Below, piece by piece: positions 25,594 to 35,503 of a stretch of 58,385 nucleotides of DNA; the stretch's first letter is position 1; each line of letters begins with the position of its first letter. The notes below the pieces were generated by a model. It saw nothing but the letters and a program-made list of their open reading frames with translations, searched no databases and was not told the origin of the DNA. A program made the translations under genes and the position numbers. The stretch comes from Alphaproteobacteria bacterium (GTDB taxonomy: Bacteria > Pseudomonadota > Alphaproteobacteria > Micavibrionales > Micavibrionaceae), in contig JAGRIJ010000015.1 of NCBI GenBank assembly GCA_020443295.1, forward strand, positions 1 to 58,385, read 5' to 3'.

Positions 25594-28500
25594 GCAAGAT
25601 AAAAATCTCTGGCATGACCCATCCAAGAGCTTTGTAGCCAAGATCATAGACTGGTCGGTTGCTAATACTTTCTTTGTCATGCTGGGCGCTTTGGTTTTAC
25701 TTGCAGCAGGAATCGTGTCGATTACCAAAATCCCGCTGGATGCCATTCCCGACCTGTCCGATACGCAGGTTATTATCCGCACGGACTGGCCGGGGCAAGC
25801 GCCGCAGGTCATTGAAGATCAGGTGACTTATCCGCTTTCCACACAGATGCTTTCCTTGCCGAAAACCAAAGTTGTGCGCGGCTTTTCTATGTTCGGCACC
25901 AGCTTTGTGTATATCGTTTTTGAAGACAACGTCGATATGTATTGGGCCAGAAGCCGAACTCTGGAATATCTCTCACAGGTGCGCGGTATGCTGCCCGAAG
26001 GCGCGGAACCGCAGCTTGGCCCGGACGCTACCGGTGTAGGCTGGGTGTTTCAATATGCTTTGTTTGACCGAACCGGACAGCATGATCTCTCTGAGCTGCG
26101 TAGCTTGCAGGATTGGTTCGTGCGTTTTGAACTGGCGACGGTTGATGGTGTGGCGGAAGTTGCCAGCGTCGGCGGATTTGTAAAAGAATATCAGGTTTTG
26201 GTCGATCCCAATAAGTTGCGGGCTTTTGATATACCTTTGCAAATGGTCATAGATGCCGTGCGTTCCTCTAATCAGGAAACCGGGGGGCGGACGCTGGAAA
26301 TGGCCGAAACGGAATATCTTATTCGGTCCTTTGGCTATGTGAATAAGCCGGAAGATTTGCAGCAGGCTGTTTTGAAAACTGTAGACGGTACGCCGATTAC
26401 AGTCGGCGATGTCGCTCGCGTTGTGGAAGGCCCGGCCATAAGGCGCGGCATAACGGAACTGAACGGCGTTGGTGAAGCGGTGGGCGGGATTATTGTCATG
26501 CGCCCCGGCGCGAATGCCCTTGATGTGATCCATAACGTCAAGGCACGGCTTGACGACGTAAAGCAAGGGCTTCCGCCGGGAGTAGAACTGAAAGTCGTTT
26601 ATGATCGCAGCCAGCTGATTGAAGGTTCAGTCGATTACCTGAAAGACAAGTTGATTGAGGAAAGCCTGATGGTGGCGCTGGTCACGTTCTTGTTCCTGCT
26701 TCATGCCCGCAGTGCGTTTGTAGCGATTATCACGATCCCGCTGGGCATTCTCGCCGCCTTTATCGTGATGAATGCGCAAGGCATAACCGCCAATATCATG
26801 TCGCTGGGCGGGATTGCTATCGCTATTGGCGCTATGGTTGACGCCTCTATTGTCATGGTGGAGAACGCGCATAGGAAACTGGCTGATCTTGGGGCAGAGG
26901 CAACGAAGGAAGAAAAGCACCATGCCTTAATTCTTGCAGCCAAGGAAGTCGGGCCGGGCCTGTTTTTCTCGCTTTTGATCATCACCGTTTCGTTCTTCCC
27001 GGTTTTTGCTTTAACCGGACAATCGGAGCGGTTGTTTTCGCCGCTGGCCTTTACCAAAACCTATGCCATGGCCGCAGCTGCTTTCCTGTCGGTTACGGTT
27101 GTTCCGGTTCTTATGTTGTGGTTTGTGCGCGGAAAAATCCGGCGTGAGGATGAAAACCCGATGAACCGGTTTTTCATTGCCCTGTATAAACCGTTTCTCA
27201 ATGCGGCTTTGAAATGGCGCAAAACAACGATTGCGCTGGCTGTGATCGCTCTTATCAGCACCGCGCTGCCTGCGGCAAAGCTGGGCAGTGAGTTTATGCC
27301 GCCGCTTTATGAAGGCGGGCTGCTTTATATGCCTATGACATTGCCGGGCGTTTCAACAGCCAAAGCGCGGGAAATTTTGCAAGTGACAAACCGCCAGCTT
27401 ATGACCGTTCCGGAAGTAGAGCAGGTGTTCGGCAAAGCCGGACGATCCAATTCCGCCACAGATCCCGCGCCGCTGGCCATGATCGAAACATGGGTAGAAT
27501 TAAAACCGCGTTCGCAGTGGCGTAAAGGCATGACGCCGCAAAAGCTGATTGCCGATATGAACAACCGTGTTCGATTGCCGGGAATGATGAACAGCTGGGG
27601 TTATCCGATCAAAATTCGGCTCGATATGTTGACAACCGGCATTCGCACTCCGGTCGGGATTAAGGTGGCAGGAACCGACCTCAAGAAAATAGATGAAATT
27701 GCCAAGGAAGTTGAAGCGCTGGCGCGTACGGTGCCCGGAACGCGCAGTGCGATTGCTGACCGGGTTGTCGGCGGGAAATATATTGAGATTGTTCCCAACC
27801 GCCGCGAAATCGCCCGCTACGGCATATCGCTGACTATGGTTCAGCGTGTGATCCAAACCGCATTAGGGGGAATGCAGCTTGATGAGGCGGTAGAGGGCCG
27901 CGAGCGCTACCCGATCATGTTGCGCTATGACCGCCCATTCCGTGAGCATGTTTCGGAGTTGGATAATATCCTTGTGCCGACGCCGCAGGGCGCACAAATA
28001 CCTTTGGCTGATCTCGCTGAAATTCGTATTGCCGAGGGGCCGTCAATGATTAAATCCGAGGATGCACGGCTCAACGGCTGGGTGTTTGTGGATATTGAAG
28101 GGCGCGATCTTGGCTCCTACATTTCCGGTTTGCGGGAGACACTCAAAACGCTGGAATTACCACAGGGCTATGCGCTGAAACTCTCCGGCCAGTTTGAGCA
28201 GATGCAGGAAGCGAATGAGCGCCTGAAAATAGCGGTTCCGGCAACATTGCTGATTATCCTTACGCTGCTTTACCTTCATTTTGGGCGTTGGGATCGTACC
28301 TTGTTAATTATGCTTTCCGTGCCGTTTGGCGTAATTGGCGGCGTCTGGTGGCTTTGGTTTGCCGGGTACAATCTGTCAGTGGCTGTGGCTGTCGGCTTTA
28401 TCGCGCTGGCCGGAATTGCGGTGGAAACTGCGATTGTCATGTTGATCTATATTGACCATGAAATGCGTGAACATTGGCCCGAAACATTTGAAGGGTTATT

Positions 28501-28741
28501 GGAAAATGTACGTCATGGGGCCATTCAAAGGCTACGTCCGAAGTTAATGACAGTTAGCACAATCATACTTGGTCTGATTCCAATTTTCCTGACCGAGGGG
28601 CCGGGGTCGGATGTGATGCGGCGTATCGCCCTGCCGATGGTCGGCGGCATGGTTAGTACCACAATCCTGACACTTATTCTGATACCGGTTTTGTATACCG
28701 CATATATGCAATGGAAACTGAAACTTCCGATAAGAGAATAA
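25580..28741 (+). CDS. cusA: Copper/silver efflux RND pump CusA-like
   Basis: A 1053-aa inner-membrane proton-driven pump of the heavy-metal (HME) RND group. The N-terminus, two large periplasmic loops and twelve membrane helices fit the family. TM4 contains GGIAIAIGAMVDASIVMVEN, with the acidic residue typical of HME pumps, and the second periplasmic loop has the DMLTTGIRTPVGIKV block, whose methionine corresponds to a Cu(I)/Ag(I) ligand in CusA. It is translationally coupled to cusB. Full length, no frameshift. Confidence 0.95.
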   Translation: MDNTEQDKNLWHDPSKSFVAKIIDWSVANTFFVMLGALVLLAAGIVSITKIPLDAIPDLSDTQVIIRTDWPGQAPQVIEDQVTYPLSTQMLSLPKTKVVRGFSMFGTSFVYIVFEDNVDMYWARSRTLEYLSQVRGMLPEGAEPQLGPDATGVGWVFQYALFDRTGQHDLSELRSLQDWFVRFELATVDGVAEVASVGGFVKEYQVLVDPNKLRAFDIPLQMVIDAVRSSNQETGGRTLEMAETEYLIRSFGYVNKPEDLQQAVLKTVDGTPITVGDVARVVEGPAIRRGITELNGVGEAVGGIIVMRPGANALDVIHNVKARLDDVKQGLPPGVELKVVYDRSQLIEGSVDYLKDKLIEESLMVALVTFLFLLHARSAFVAIITIPLGILAAFIVMNAQGITANIMSLGGIAIAIGAMVDASIVMVENAHRKLADLGAEATKEEKHHALILAAKEVGPGLFFSLLIITVSFFPVFALTGQSERLFSPLAFTKTYAMAAAAFLSVTVVPVLMLWFVRGKIRREDENPMNRFFIALYKPFLNAALKWRKTTIALAVIALISTALPAAKLGSEFMPPLYEGGLLYMPMTLPGVSTAKAREILQVTNRQLMTVPEVEQVFGKAGRSNSATDPAPLAMIETWVELKPRSQWRKGMTPQKLIADMNNRVRLPGMMNSWGYPIKIRLDMLTTGIRTPVGIKVAGTDLKKIDEIAKEVEALARTVPGTRSAIADRVVGGKYIEIVPNRREIARYGISLTMVQRVIQTALGGMQLDEAVEGRERYPIMLRYDRPFREHVSELDNILVPTPQGAQIPLADLAEIRIAEGPSMIKSEDARLNGWVFVDIEGRDLGSYISGLRETLKTLELPQGYALKLSGQFEQMQEANERLKIAVPATLLIILTLLYLHFGRWDRTLLIMLSVPFGVIGGVWWLWFAGYNLSVAVAVGFIALAGIAVETAIVMLIYIDHEMREHWPETFEGLLENVRHGAIQRLRPKLMTVSTIILGLIPIFLTEGPGSDVMRRIALPMVGGMVSTTILTLILIPVLYTAYMQWKLKLPIRE

Positions 28742-28751
28742 GGTTAGAGTC

Positions 28752-29009
28752 ATGAAAAAATCTTTACTATTGGCGGCTTTGATTTTAAGTGCTTGTGCTG
28801 CGCCGCGACCCATACCGCCTGAAATCAAAGCAAAGGTTCAGGCAATGCCGCAGGAAAATTTACCAGTGTATGCTTCCATAGAGCAACAGCGTTGCCCAAA
28901 ATCTCGATACCCCTCTTTAGAAACAAGACTGGATTGCAAACATGAAGTCAGGCGCGAGTTGGCAGCAAGAAGAATAATGCGTGAATTAAATGCAGGACAA
29001 AAACCGTGA
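28752..29009 (+). CDS. Small lipoprotein of the copper module
   Basis: An 85-aa protein with a lipoprotein signal (LILSAC, Cys at 15) and a short, proline-rich then charged mature part with two further cysteines (QQRCPKS, LDCKHE). It starts ten bases after the cusA stop with GGTTAGAG upstream. I do not recognise a named family. It might hold metal or assist the pump at the membrane; this is context only. Confidence 0.7.
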   Translation: MKKSLLLAALILSACAAPRPIPPEIKAKVQAMPQENLPVYASIEQQRCPKSRYPSLETRLDCKHEVRRELAARRIMRELNAGQKP

Positions 29010-29128
29010 TTCATATGGGATTATGCTTAGCTTGTTTCCGGTATCGGTGCTTTTTTCGTTACGTTAATTCTTTACGAGCAAAAGAGGGATAGCAGTCGAA
29101 TTCATTAAGATTGGCAAAGGAAACTCAC

Positions 29129-31345
29129 ATGGAACATGAACAGCATAAACACAATCATCAAAATCATGCATGCTGCCATCACGATCATCATCACAGGGAA
29201 AGGGCAAAACCAGTTGCGGCACCTAGTGCTGGCGCGGATGTAATTTATACATGCCCCATGCACCCAGAAATTAAGCAGATCGGGCCGGGAAACTGTCCGA
29301 TTTGCGGGATGGCTTTGGAACCTGAAACAATTACTGGAGAAGAAGGTGAAAACCCAGAGCTTACAGATATGCGCAAACGCTTCTGGATAGCGCTTGTCCT
29401 TACATTACCAGTTTTTGCACTGGAAATGGGTGGGCATGTTTTTAATATTCATCATTACATCAATGGTACAATTTCCAACTGGATACAGCTTGTATTGGCT
29501 ACTCCCGTTGTTCTTTGGGCTGGAAAACCTTTCTTTGAACGCGGTTGGCAGTCCCTCAAAACCCGCAATCTGAATATGTTTACGTTGATAGCCATGGGGA
29601 CGGGCGTGGCTTGGGTTTATAGCGTCGTGGCAGCCTTGATGCCTGATATTTTCCCGGATGTGTTTCGTCAGGACGGTACGGTTGCTGTTTATTTTGAAGC
29701 CGCTGCTGTCATTACTGTTTTGGTGCTACTAGGCCAAGTATTGGAACTTAAAGCTCGCGAACAGACAGGTGGCGCGATCCGTGCTCTTCTTGATCTTGCG
29801 CCGAAAACTGCTCGCCGCATTGACGAAAATGGCAATGAAGAGGATGTATCACTGGATCAGATTAAAGTTGGCGATTTATTGCGTGTTCGACCCGGTGAGA
29901 AAGTGCCACTGGACGGTGTTGTTATTGAGGGGAAAAGCGCCGTGGATGAATCCATGGTAACGGGCGAGTCCATGCCCGTCATGAAGCAGGCTGACAGCAA
30001 GGTTATTGGAGCGACAATGAACCAGACGGGCAGCTTTGTGATGAAAGCCGAGCGCATTGGCAAAGACACGATGCTTTCGCAAATTGTGCACATGGTTTCA
30101 GAGGCGCAGCGTAGCCGTGCCCCAATTCAAAGATTAGCTGATATTGTGGCAGGCTGGTTTGTGCCTGCCGTTATTGTGTGCGCTGTTGTAGCGTTCATAC
30201 TCTGGATGATTTATGGCCCTTCACCTGCGTTTAGCTATGGCCTGATTGCTGCTGTGAGTGTTCTCATTATCGCCTGCCCATGTGCTTTGGGGCTGGCAAC
30301 GCCTATGTCTATTATGGTTGGTGTTGGCAAGGGTGCTCAGGCAGGCGTTCTGATTAAAAGTGCTGAAGCACTGGAGCGCATGGAAAAGGTGGATACGCTG
30401 GTGGTTGATAAGACCGGCACGCTGACCGAGGGGAAGCCGACCGTTACTAAGATAGTATCTGCTGAGGGTTTTAATGACGATGAATTACTGACGCTGGCTG
30501 CATCGCTAGAACAGGGCAGCGAACACCCGCTGGCTCATGCCATCGTCGTGGCTGCAAAGGATAAAGGGCTGGATTTAGCAGTCGCAGAAGATTTTGACTC
30601 TCCTACTGGCAAAGGGGTTATAGGCAAGATCAAAGGCCATGACGTTGCGCTTGGCAATGCCATGCTCATGGAAGAACGCTTTGTTGATGTATCGTCTTTA
30701 TCCGCTCAGGCAGATAATATGCGCTCTCATGGGGCAACCGTAATTTTTATTGCTGTGGATGGTAAGGCTGCTGGACTATTAGCGATTGCTGATCCAATCA
30801 AGGAAACCACGCCTGCCGCAATTAAAGCGCTACATGCTCAGGGGCTTCGTATTGTTATGCTTACAGGTGACAATCGCCGCACAGCTGAGGCTGTGGCCAA
30901 GACCCTTGGCATTGAAGAGGTGGAAGCGGAAGTTTTACCTGAAGATAAGGGGCGTATCGTCAAAAAACTCCAAGATGAGGGTAAGGTCGTGGCCATGGCC
31001 GGGGACGGTACCAACGATGCTCCGGCCTTGGCCGCTGCCGATGTTGGCATAGCGATGGGGACAGGAACAGACGTGGCCATGGAAAGCGCAGGCGTAACAT
31101 TGCTCAAGGGTGATCTGACAGGGATTGTCCGCGCCCGTAAACTATCTGTGGCCACCATGAACAATATTCGCCAAAACCTCTTCTTTGCATTCATTTATAA
31201 TATGGCGGGAGTGCCTATCGCTGCAGGCATTCTTTATTCCATGTTTGGGGTACTGCTTTCCCCTATAGTTGCTGCAGCAGCAATGTCTCTCTCTTCCGTT
31301 AGTGTGATTGGTAATGCTCTGCGGTTAAGGCTGACAGTGTTGTGA
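29129..31345 (+). CDS. copA: Copper-exporting P1B-type ATPase, CopA-like
   Basis: A 738-aa cation pump. The N-terminus is His-rich ([12 protein letters not shown]) and is followed by a heavy-metal-binding domain ([20 protein letters not shown]) like that of CusB, instead of a ferredoxin-like GMTCxxC domain. The core has the membrane metal motif [12 protein letters not shown], the phosphorylation site [20 protein letters not shown], and [16 protein letters not shown]. The ATG at 29129 follows AAAGGAAA; an upstream TTG at 29111 is open but less likely. It exports Cu(I) from the cytoplasm. Confidence 0.94.
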   Translation: MEHEQHKHNHQNHACCHHDHHHRERAKPVAAPSAGADVIYTCPMHPEIKQIGPGNCPICGMALEPETITGEEGENPELTDMRKRFWIALVLTLPVFALEMGGHVFNIHHYINGTISNWIQLVLATPVVLWAGKPFFERGWQSLKTRNLNMFTLIAMGTGVAWVYSVVAALMPDIFPDVFRQDGTVAVYFEAAAVITVLVLLGQVLELKAREQTGGAIRALLDLAPKTARRIDENGNEEDVSLDQIKVGDLLRVRPGEKVPLDGVVIEGKSAVDESMVTGESMPVMKQADSKVIGATMNQTGSFVMKAERIGKDTMLSQIVHMVSEAQRSRAPIQRLADIVAGWFVPAVIVCAVVAFILWMIYGPSPAFSYGLIAAVSVLIIACPCALGLATPMSIMVGVGKGAQAGVLIKSAEALERMEKVDTLVVDKTGTLTEGKPTVTKIVSAEGFNDDELLTLAASLEQGSEHPLAHAIVVAAKDKGLDLAVAEDFDSPTGKGVIGKIKGHDVALGNAMLMEERFVDVSSLSAQADNMRSHGATVIFIAVDGKAAGLLAIADPIKETTPAAIKALHAQGLRIVMLTGDNRRTAEAVAKTLGIEEVEAEVLPEDKGRIVKKLQDEGKVVAMAGDGTNDAPALAAADVGIAMGTGTDVAMESAGVTLLKGDLTGIVRARKLSVATMNNIRQNLFFAFIYNMAGVPIAAGILYSMFGVLLSPIVAAAAMSLSSVSVIGNALRLRLTVL

Positions 31346-31361
31346 TTTAAAACTTTGTTGG

Positions 31362-31417
31362 GACGTTAGTTCAATAACTTAAACGCGACCGCCTAATCCG
31401 GCATTGGGGTTAACGTC
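31362..31417. repeat. Inverted repeat downstream of copA
   Basis: GACGTTA (31362-31368) and TAACGTC (31411-31417) form a perfect 7-bp inverted repeat around 42 bases in the copA-hipB gap. It has no T-run, so it is not a standard terminator; a protein-binding or recombination site is possible. Confidence 0.3.
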
Positions 31418-31461
31418 AAAAAACTGAGCCTTGGCAGCAAGCCTTTATTGGTGCTTTGAGG

Positions 31462-31495
31462 TTAATTAAATGATATAATGATAACAGTAATTAAC
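31462..31495. promoter_or_regulatory. Candidate operator of the hipBA operon
   Basis: A perfect 8-bp inverted repeat GTTAATTA (31462-31469) / TAATTAAC (31488-31495) with an AT-rich 18-base spacer lies 24 bases upstream of the hipB-like ATG. HipB-type antitoxins autorepress by binding such dyads. A TATAATGATAA stretch inside could be the -10 region. Confidence 0.45.
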
Positions 31496-31518
31496 TTTTA
31501 TTCACTATAATAATCATT

Positions 31519-31836
31519 ATGATATTACTTAAATCGCCAACAGAGCTATTGATTGATATGGCATCCCGTCTGAAAAAGCAGCGGCTTTCCATGAATATGA
31601 CGCAGGCACAACTGGCTGAGCGCGCCAATGTCAGCCTGTCTGTGCTGCGCAAATTCGAGCAAAGCGGCAAAATATCGCTGGAATCATTTGTAAAGCTGAC
31701 TTTTGTTCTGGGATTGAGCGAACGGATGCTGAAAGCCTTTCAGCCACAGGAACAAAAACCAAGCTCTTTGGAAGAAATAATAAACGAACAGCCGGGACGA
31801 TCCCGCAAACGCGCATCGAACCCACGAAAGAAATAG
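31519..31836 (+). CDS. hipB: HipB-like antitoxin, Xre-type DNA-binding protein
   Basis: A 105-aa protein with an Xre helix-turn-helix (about 14-68: LKKQRLSMNMTQAQLAERAN, then SLSVLRKFEQSGKISLESF) and a basic C-terminal tail (RSRKRASNPRKK). It ends one base before the HipA-like start, so the pair is co-translated. It would bind and neutralise the toxin and repress the operon. The basic tail is longer than in E. coli HipB. Confidence 0.85.
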   Translation: MILLKSPTELLIDMASRLKKQRLSMNMTQAQLAERANVSLSVLRKFEQSGKISLESFVKLTFVLGLSERMLKAFQPQEQKPSSLEEIINEQPGRSRKRASNPRKK

Positions 31837-31837
31837 C

Positions 31838-33073
31838 ATGCCCAGGAATTATATATCCATTGATGCCCTGAATGTTGCTCTGGACTTTGGAAAAAACCCT
31901 GTGCGCGTCGGTAAACTGGCAACGAAGAACAGAAAGGTCTATTTCGAGTACAATGCAGAGTTTTTAAAAAGCAAGCTTGAACTCTCCCCTTTTCATTTGC
32001 CTTTGCAGTCCGGCGTTCACACGTTTGACGCCGGATTGTTTGAGGGTCTGCCCGGTATTTTTAGCGACAGCCTGCCTGATGGATGGGGCCGATTGCTGCT
32101 GGATCGGACTTTGCGTACGCACGGTATCATGCCTGATGAATTTGCGCCGCTGGACAGGCTGGCACATGTCGGAAAGCATGGCATGGGCGCATTGATTTAT
32201 GAACCGGATTACAGCAGCGCAACGACAGAAGCGCAGATTGATCTGGATACGCTCTCGGAACAAAGCCAGCAAATTCTGGCGGGGGAAAGTTCCGATGTTC
32301 TGGAAGAACTTCTGGCGCTAAACGGATCATCTGCCGGAGCGCGCCCCAAAGCCATGATTGGGGTAAATAAGGATAAAACGCAGATCATACGGGGAATAGG
32401 CCCACTCGAAAAAGAATACGAACCATGGCTGGTCAAATTCTCTAACAGTGCGGATACGCCTGACGCCGGGGCGATAGAATTCGTCTATAGCCAGATGGCA
32501 CGGCGCGCAGAACTTGATATGACAGACACTCATTTATTCCCCGCAAAAAAGACGGTAGGTTATTTTGCCACGCGGCGTTTTGATCTATTACCAGATGGCA
32601 AGCGCCTGCATATGCATACGGCTTGCGGATTATTGCACAGCGATTTCCGTGTCCCGTCGCTGGACTATCAGGATTTAATCAAGGCGACCATGGCCCTGAC
32701 GCGGGACATAAGGGAAGCACAGAAAATGTATCGTTTGGCGGTCTTTAATGTCCTGTCTTATAACCGCGACGATCACACCAAGAATTTTTCCTATCTCATG
32801 GATGAAAGCGGCCAGTGGCGTCTGGCTCCGGCCTATGACCTGACGTTTTCTTCCGGGCCGGGCGGCGAGCAAAGCACGATGGTTATGGAAGAAAAAAAAA
32901 ATCCGTGCATAGAGCACCTTTTGAAGCTGGCCCCTCTTGCCGACCTGTCCACAGAGGAAGCCCATGCGATTATTGAGAAAACACGCGAAGCGTTGAGCCA
33001 ATGGGACACACTGGCCAAAGAAGCCGGTGTCACAGCGCAAATGCGAAAAACCGTTGCAGAAAAACTAACGTAG
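31838..33073 (+). CDS. hipA: HipA-like serine/threonine kinase toxin
   Basis: A 411-aa kinase toxin of a type II system. It has the N-terminal HipA beta domain (VGKLATKNRKVYFEYNAEFL..., GLFEGLPGIFSDSLPDGWGR) and the C-terminal catalytic domain with NRDDHTKNFSYL (catalytic Asp, Lys, Asn) followed by LAPAYDLTFS (metal-binding Asp). HipA phosphorylates a tRNA synthetase and stops growth in the characterised cases. All visible key residues are present. It sits between the copper genes and the mobilisation genes, where it could stabilise the element. Confidence 0.92.
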   Translation: MPRNYISIDALNVALDFGKNPVRVGKLATKNRKVYFEYNAEFLKSKLELSPFHLPLQSGVHTFDAGLFEGLPGIFSDSLPDGWGRLLLDRTLRTHGIMPDEFAPLDRLAHVGKHGMGALIYEPDYSSATTEAQIDLDTLSEQSQQILAGESSDVLEELLALNGSSAGARPKAMIGVNKDKTQIIRGIGPLEKEYEPWLVKFSNSADTPDAGAIEFVYSQMARRAELDMTDTHLFPAKKTVGYFATRRFDLLPDGKRLHMHTACGLLHSDFRVPSLDYQDLIKATMALTRDIREAQKMYRLAVFNVLSYNRDDHTKNFSYLMDESGQWRLAPAYDLTFSSGPGGEQSTMVMEEKKNPCIEHLLKLAPLADLSTEEAHAIIEKTREALSQWDTLAKEAGVTAQMRKTVAEKLT

Positions 33074-33098
33074 CTTTTTCGTATCTCTGATTTTTTAC

Positions 33099-33147
33099 AA
33101 AGCCGGACATTGATCCGGCTTTTTTGTTGCGCGTCTGCCGCCCGAAT
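33099..33147 (+). repeat. Intact copy of the repeat also found at 23700
   Basis: The 49-base unit includes the hipA terminator and the left arm of the oriT-like hairpin. The copy at 23700-23748 is a decayed version. The two direct copies bracket 9.4 kb that holds the copper and HipBA modules. Confidence 0.75.
33101..33126 (+). terminator. Terminator of the hipBA operon
   Basis: AGCCGGA / TCCGGCT (33101-33107, 33114-33120), perfect 7-bp stem with loop CATTGA, followed by a run of T. It lies 28 bases after the hipA-like stop. Confidence 0.85.
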
Positions 33148-33175
33148 AGAAGCGGCAGCGACGCTATCCTTATCT
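33135..33175. other. Candidate origin of transfer (oriT)
   Basis: A perfect inverted repeat CTGCCGC (33135-33141) / GCGGCAG (33152-33158) is followed six bases later by TATCCTTA (33165-33172). An inverted repeat placed a few bases before a (T)ATCCTG-like nick site is the layout of IncP/Ti-type origins. It lies 20-60 bases upstream of mobC and the relaxase gene, the usual place. The nick position is inferred, not shown. Confidence 0.5.
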
Positions 33176-33195
33176 TTCCAATATGTTGAGGTTGA

Positions 33196-33597
33196 ATGTC
33201 TGAAAAGAAGAACAGAGCTTCTTGCCCGCCCCTATCTGTGCGCCTGTCACAAGAAGAGCGGGAACAGTTAGAGCAAGCGGCGGGTGATATACCACTTGGC
33301 GCTTTTATTCGCTCGTTTCTGCCTTTTGATCCGACACAACGCAAAAGAAAGCTCAAAAGCCCGATCAAAGATCATAAAATCATCGCGCAAATTCTGGCAA
33401 TGCTTGGCCAATCACGTATATCCAGCAATCTCAACCAGATTGCCAAAGCCCTGAGCAGTGACTCCCTACTCGTCACGCCCGATACGGAAGAGATTATTCA
33501 GGAGGCTTGTAAAGCCATTATCCAGATGCGTGACATGCTGATGCGCGCCTTAAATATCAAAGCACAGGAGAACAAAAACGATGATGCTGGAAGGTAA
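33196..33597 (+). CDS. mobC: MobC-like mobilisation accessory protein
   Basis: A 133-aa protein with an N-terminal ribbon-helix-helix-like segment (LSVRLSQEEREQLEQAAG) and the MobC-family block ISSNLNQIAKAL (about 75-87). MobC proteins bind oriT and help the relaxase open it. Its end overlaps the relaxase start by 17 bases, a common arrangement, and the oriT-like site is directly upstream. ATG is preceded by GAGGTTGA. Confidence 0.85.
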   Translation: MSEKKNRASCPPLSVRLSQEEREQLEQAAGDIPLGAFIRSFLPFDPTQRKRKLKSPIKDHKIIAQILAMLGQSRISSNLNQIAKALSSDSLLVTPDTEEIIQEACKAIIQMRDMLMRALNIKAQENKNDDAGR

Positions 33598-34852
33598 TCA
33601 GCGCGGCGGCGCATATCAAATGGCCCGCCATCTACTGAATACCAAAGACAATGAGCATGTCGAAATCCATGAAGTTTCCGGCTTTGTTTCAGATACCGTC
33701 TACGGCGCGTTACAGGAAATTCATGCGATTGCTCGCGGGACAAAATGCAAGCAATTTATGTTTTCGGTTTCTCTCAATCCACCGCCAAACGCAACGGCAC
33801 CGACCGAATATTTTCAAAACGCACTGATGCGTATTGAGAATGAGCTGGGCCTATCCAATCAATCCCGCGTGATTGTCTTTCATGAAAAAGAAGGGAGACG
33901 CCATGCGCATTGCATCTGGTCACGCATTGATGCCCAAGATATGAAAGCCATAAATTTACCCCACTACAAACGCAAGCTGAATGAAATTTCCAAGAAGCTG
34001 TTTTTGGAGCATGGCTGGGAACTGCCACAGGGGTTTATTGATAATGCTCTGCGCAATCCCCTCAATCTGACCCGTGAGGAATGGCAACAAGCCAAGCGCA
34101 GCGATCAAGACCCGCGCCTCTTAAAACAGCTATTCAAACGCGCATGGGAAAGATCAGACGGTAAACCAGCCTTCCAACAAGCCCTGCAAGAGCATGGTTT
34201 CTGGCTGGCAAAAGGTGATCGGCGGGGCTTTGTCGCGGTAGATTATAAGGGCGAGGTTTACTCCCTCTCCCGCTGGACAGGCGTAAAGACCAAAGCCTTG
34301 AATAACAAGCTTGGTGCGCCGGACGACCTTCCATGCGTAGAGGACGTTAAAGCACAGATCGCACAGAACATGACGCTGAAGCTTCAAACTCACATTAAAG
34401 CTGTAGAAGCCAAGCTGAAGAAGGATTTCCAGCCGATTAAACGCGCCGTACAAACCGTCAAAACCCGTCATCAAAGCGAACGGCAAATTCTAAAGAAAAA
34501 GCAGGCAGAGCGCTGGCAAACAGAAGAACGCCAAAGGATCAATCGCCTGCCGCGCGGCATGATGGGGCTATGGCACCGCATCACAGGAAAATACCAGCGC
34601 ATCCGCGAGATCAATGAACAGGAAACTCTAACATGCACCATTCGTGACCGCGATGAAAAACAGGCGCTGATTGATAAACAGCTTGCGCAAAGACAGCGTT
34701 TACAGACACAAATCCAGAAAACGCGAGAAAAACATAACAAAATCGTCTTTGATCTGCGCCGCGATATTGGACTTTATACCGAGATGAGCCAAAGACAGGA
34801 TTTAGCATTCAAGAGCGGACAAAATCTCGCGCAAACACATTCGCAGAATTAG
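33581..34852 (+). CDS. Relaxase (MobA/VirD2-like)
   Basis: A 423-aa DNA relaxase. The N-terminal domain has GGAYQMARHLL with a possible catalytic tyrosine (Y12) and the metal-binding histidines in H101...RRHAHCIW (H108, H110), the HxH motif of the family. The middle (about 170-250) resembles the region found after the relaxase domain in MobA-type proteins, and the C-terminus is a long basic coiled coil. It would nick the nearby oriT and lead the strand out through the coupling protein. Start by AGGAG ten bases upstream. Confidence 0.88.
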   Translation: MMLEGNQRGGAYQMARHLLNTKDNEHVEIHEVSGFVSDTVYGALQEIHAIARGTKCKQFMFSVSLNPPPNATAPTEYFQNALMRIENELGLSNQSRVIVFHEKEGRRHAHCIWSRIDAQDMKAINLPHYKRKLNEISKKLFLEHGWELPQGFIDNALRNPLNLTREEWQQAKRSDQDPRLLKQLFKRAWERSDGKPAFQQALQEHGFWLAKGDRRGFVAVDYKGEVYSLSRWTGVKTKALNNKLGAPDDLPCVEDVKAQIAQNMTLKLQTHIKAVEAKLKKDFQPIKRAVQTVKTRHQSERQILKKKQAERWQTEERQRINRLPRGMMGLWHRITGKYQRIREINEQETLTCTIRDRDEKQALIDKQLAQRQRLQTQIQKTREKHNKIVFDLRRDIGLYTEMSQRQDLAFKSGQNLAQTHSQN

Positions 34853-34954
34853 TAAGTCTGAACCTTAAAAAAAGCAGCCGAAGTTTATAAATGGATGATT
34901 TGTGAAAAAAGATAGATGTCTGTTTAAACAAAATAGTTAAAAAAATAAGAAGGG

Positions 34955-35500
34955 CTACACTTCAGTCAATAACAGGCTTTTGAGATGGCGGAGCAGACCT
35001 CGCTCGTAGTCTTCAGGGCTTAAGCCGGTTAAAGGATTTTTGTGTCTTTGAACATTCTCAATTTTTTTCTTAGCTTGTTGATAAGCGTCCCGCTTTAGAT
35101 TCTTATTCAGAAAAGCATAATCTTTATCCTGTTTAAGAAGGTCCAGAAAAACCTGATATGTTTGTTTGGGCATTTTTTCAAGGAGAGCCTCTATCTGGAA
35201 CAGATCATCTTCATAGAGAATGTTTGTTGAAAAAAGACCGATGATTTCGCCCCATACATCATGTTCTTTTTTTTCAGAAGAAAGAGAATTGAGTGAGAAG
35301 GTTTTTAGCCACTTCCAAAGACTTCCCGGAGAGAGCCGCGATCTTTTTTTCTCACTGGCTAGGGCCGCTTTTCGGGCAAGGTTGAGCTTTTTAAGAACAA
35401 TTTGCCTGTGTATATCATAGTGACCCAGAGCAGTATTCGTAAGCTCCACCGCTTGATCTTTATACGCCCACAACTCTCTATTTGTATCTGGATCGTCCAT
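34955..35500 (-). CDS. Unknown helical protein of the signalling operon
   Basis: A 181-aa, highly charged, mostly helical protein with no recognised motif and no signal peptide. It starts four bases after the receiver protein stop, so it is the last gene of the five-gene signalling operon. It could be an output or adaptor for the receivers, but nothing in its sequence shows this. Confidence 0.65.
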   Translation of the reverse strand: MDDPDTNRELWAYKDQAVELTNTALGHYDIHRQIVLKKLNLARKAALASEKKRSRLSPGSLWKWLKTFSLNSLSSEKKEHDVWGEIIGLFSTNILYEDDLFQIEALLEKMPKQTYQVFLDLLKQDKDYAFLNKNLKRDAYQQAKKKIENVQRHKNPLTGLSPEDYERGLLRHLKSLLLTEV

Positions 35501-35503
35501 CGC

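Noticed and set aside
31346..31518. Integron-type attC site after copA
   Set aside because: GTTAGTT and the opposite TAACGTC do not fit the attC core rules (GTTRRRY / RYYYAAC), and there is no integrase.
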